A stretch of DNA of 64,000 nucleotides from assembly GCA_048262655.1 (NCBI GenBank), contig JBLXEY010000004.1, positions 1-64,000 of the forward strand, written 5' to 3'. The position numbers and the translations under genes were made by a program. Below the pieces are notes generated by a model, which was not told where the DNA came from, made no database searches, and saw only the letters and a program-made list of their open reading frames with translations. The DNA comes from JABMNT01 sp048262655. GTDB lineage: Bacteria > Pseudomonadota > Alphaproteobacteria > Rhodospirillales > Casp-alpha2. This document shows positions 62,594-64,000 of this stretch, piece by piece. Numbering within the stretch: the stretch's first letter is position 1; every line of letters begins with the position of its first letter.

Positions 62594-63687
62594 ACGAAAT
62601 TAAATCACAAAACCAGAGCGCGAAACGTCTGGTTATAAAGAATTTAAACAAGTCGTTTGGGTCGATGCACGTTGTCAAAGATTTGAACATTGACGTGGTG
62701 CCAGGAGAGTTTCTGGTTTTGCTCGGGCCGTCCGGTTGCGGAAAAACAACAGCCCTGCGCATGGTTGCGGGCCTTGAAGAAGCCAGCTCTGGGTCAATCA
62801 TTTTGGGTGATACAGACGTCACAACAACCCCACCAAAATATCGCGATGTCGCGATGGTGTTTCAGTCCTATGCGTTGTATCCCCATAAAACAGTCGAAGA
62901 AAATATCGGTTTTCCTCTTAAAATGCAGGGCATTGACAAGGTCGCCCGGGCTGAAGCGGTTAAGGAAGCCGCCAAGCAGGTCCATCTGGAAGAATACCTG
63001 CATCGTTATCCAAGACAACTGTCCGGCGGCCAGCGTCAGCGGGTAGCGCTTGCACGCGCGATCATCCGGCGGCCATCGGTCTTTCTAATGGATGAGCCAT
63101 TATCCAATCTGGACGCGCAGCTCCGCGGCTTTATGCGGGCCGAGCTCAAGCATATGCAGCAGGAATTAGGCGTTACAACCCTCTACGTCACCCATGATCA
63201 GATCGAGGCGATGACGCTTGCCCATCGTGTCGCAATTATCAGCGATGGTGTCTTACAGCAATTGGGGACTCCAAAGGAAGTTTATAACGACCCTGAAAAT
63301 CTGTTTGTTGCCGGCTTTATGGGCTCGCCGCCGATGAATTTTATAGAAGGGAATGTCGAAAATAATCGATTGGTGGGGTCCGGAATTGACCTCGCCTTGT
63401 CCGGGTCCATAGATGTTGCAAAAGCGACCCTCGGGTTTCGGCCAGAAGATGCTGAAGTTGTTGACCAAGGCAAAGGTTTGTTTGATGCGGAGATCTACGC
63501 AGTCGAAATGACCGGTGAACAGACCTTGGTAACGATTACCCTGGATGGCGCCCATTTCGTTGTCAAAATGCCTAAAGATTATGTAGCAGAGGCTAAGAAT
63601 ACCGTAGGTGTCTTATTCGATAGCGAAAACGGGTATCTGTTTGATAGCGTGTCGGGGGCCCGTTTGCGCTCTTGTGGCATCGCATAA
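62590..63687 (+). CDS. Sugar ABC importer ATPase, UgpC/MsmX-like
   Basis: A 365-residue ATPase with Walker A GPSGCGKTT (about 45), signature LSGGQRQRVALARAI (about 142), Walker B VFLMDEPLSNLDAQLR and the switch His in LYVTHDQIEAMTLAH. The C-terminal regulatory region is the MalK/UgpC-type OB-like domain (FMGSPPMNFIEGNV, TLGFRPEDAEV). The GTG start overlaps the permease stop (GTGA). It energises the two permeases. Confidence 0.9.
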   Translation: MNEIKSQNQSAKRLVIKNLNKSFGSMHVVKDLNIDVVPGEFLVLLGPSGCGKTTALRMVAGLEEASSGSIILGDTDVTTTPPKYRDVAMVFQSYALYPHKTVEENIGFPLKMQGIDKVARAEAVKEAAKQVHLEEYLHRYPRQLSGGQRQRVALARAIIRRPSVFLMDEPLSNLDAQLRGFMRAELKHMQQELGVTTLYVTHDQIEAMTLAHRVAIISDGVLQQLGTPKEVYNDPENLFVAGFMGSPPMNFIEGNVENNRLVGSGIDLALSGSIDVAKATLGFRPEDAEVVDQGKGLFDAEIYAVEMTGEQTLVTITLDGAHFVVKMPKDYVAEAKNTVGVLFDSENGYLFDSVSGARLRSCGIA

Positions 63688-63716
63688 ACCTCTTGCTCAA
63701 TAGGTCATATCCATCC

Positions 63717-64000
63717 ATGAACAAACGTAAAATAGGTAAAACCCAAATCGAAGTTGATGTCTTGGGCGTTGGTGGGGCTCCGTTTGGAGGCAACTTTGCC
63801 GAGTTGAGCCGCCAACAGGCTGCAGATGCCATTCAGACGGCTTTCGATGCCGGGATCTCATATGTCGATACGGCACCTTTTTACGGGTTTGGCCGTTCGG
63901 AACGTGTGGTCGGCGATGTTTTGCGGGGGCAACCCTATGTTCTTTCAACCAAAGTTGGACGCCTTCTCGAGCCGGGCTCGGTGGATGATCCCATGAGCCA
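63717..64000 (+). CDS. Aldo/keto reductase, N-terminal part (runs off window)
   Basis: The first 94 residues show an aldo/keto reductase barrel: MNKRKIGKTQIEVDVLGVGG, APFGGNFAELSRQQAADAIQ, and GISYVDTAPFYGFGRSERVV with the catalytic Asp and Tyr, then VLSTKVGRLL with the catalytic Lys. It resembles the L-fucose/D-threo-aldose dehydrogenase branch, which oxidises free sugars to lactones with NAD(P). It begins 29 bp after the importer ATPase gene and probably starts the catabolic part of the same operon. Confidence 0.88.
   Translation, partial: MNKRKIGKTQIEVDVLGVGGAPFGGNFAELSRQQAADAIQTAFDAGISYVDTAPFYGFGRSERVVGDVLRGQPYVLSTKVGRLLEPGSVDDPMS

Overview
The window looks like chromosomal DNA of an alphaproteobacterium. 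The grounds are a D-tartrate dehydratase close to the Bradyrhizobium type, a phosphonate-type phnCDE operon with the LysR and iron-alcohol-dehydrogenase subfamilies that accompany it, and moderate GC with ATGA-type gene overlaps. The order cannot be fixed from sequence alone. No rRNA, tRNA, CRISPR array, prophage or replication origin was seen.

Layout. (1) 1-2.8 kb: the end of an IS3-family element that appears to have cut off the 3' end of a uracil-DNA-glycosylase-like gene, a probably frameshifted Sel1-repeat gene and an RraA-like gene. (2) 2.8-9.0 kb: a heterodimeric ABC exporter and a large MscS-type channel. (3) 9.2-15.0 kb: a phosphonate-type ABC importer (phnD, phnC, two phnE), a phosphonate-associated iron alcohol dehydrogenase and a divergent LysR regulator. 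(4) 15.0-18.1 kb: an AT-richer insert with an AlgI-like MBOAT acyltransferase and an SGNH-like partner. It is bracketed by a perfect 23-bp direct repeat that duplicates the 3' end of lysR, so lysR and the tartrate dehydratase gene were probably once 3 bp apart. (5) 18.1-19.3 kb: D-tartrate dehydratase.

(6) 19.5-57.5 kb: a large surface-glycan locus. It holds two Wzx-like flippases, a Wzy/ligase-like protein, an initiating polyprenyl-phosphate sugar-1-phosphate transferase, seven glycosyltransferases of the GT2 and GT4 types, an AsnB-type amidotransferase, three radical-SAM enzymes (two with a B12-binding-type N-terminus), a flavin reductase paired with one of them, a DUF2079 membrane protein and a membrane EEP-fold hydrolase. 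A small autotransporter and a lipoprotein hydrolase lie inside it. Wza/Wzc-type export proteins are absent, so export must be encoded elsewhere or be of another type.

The locus ends in a tightly packed + strand run (45.7-57.5 kb): a 1176-aa membrane-anchored envelope protein of unknown family, an AftD-like GT-C membrane glycosyltransferase, a 1441-aa protein joining lectin-like modules, a CotH-type kinase domain and a right-handed beta-helix, then a VTC-domain (polyphosphate-polymerase fold) protein and a DUF4956 membrane protein. This is the best candidate for an undescribed system: it joins membrane glycosyl transfer to a CotH/VTC/DUF4956 phosphate-transfer module, and its biological role is inferred, not shown.

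(7) 57.5-64.0 kb: a decayed minus-strand gene of unknown family, then a sugar ABC importer operon (binding protein, two permeases, ATPase) preceded by three copies of a 15-bp motif, and the start of an aldo/keto reductase gene that runs off the window.
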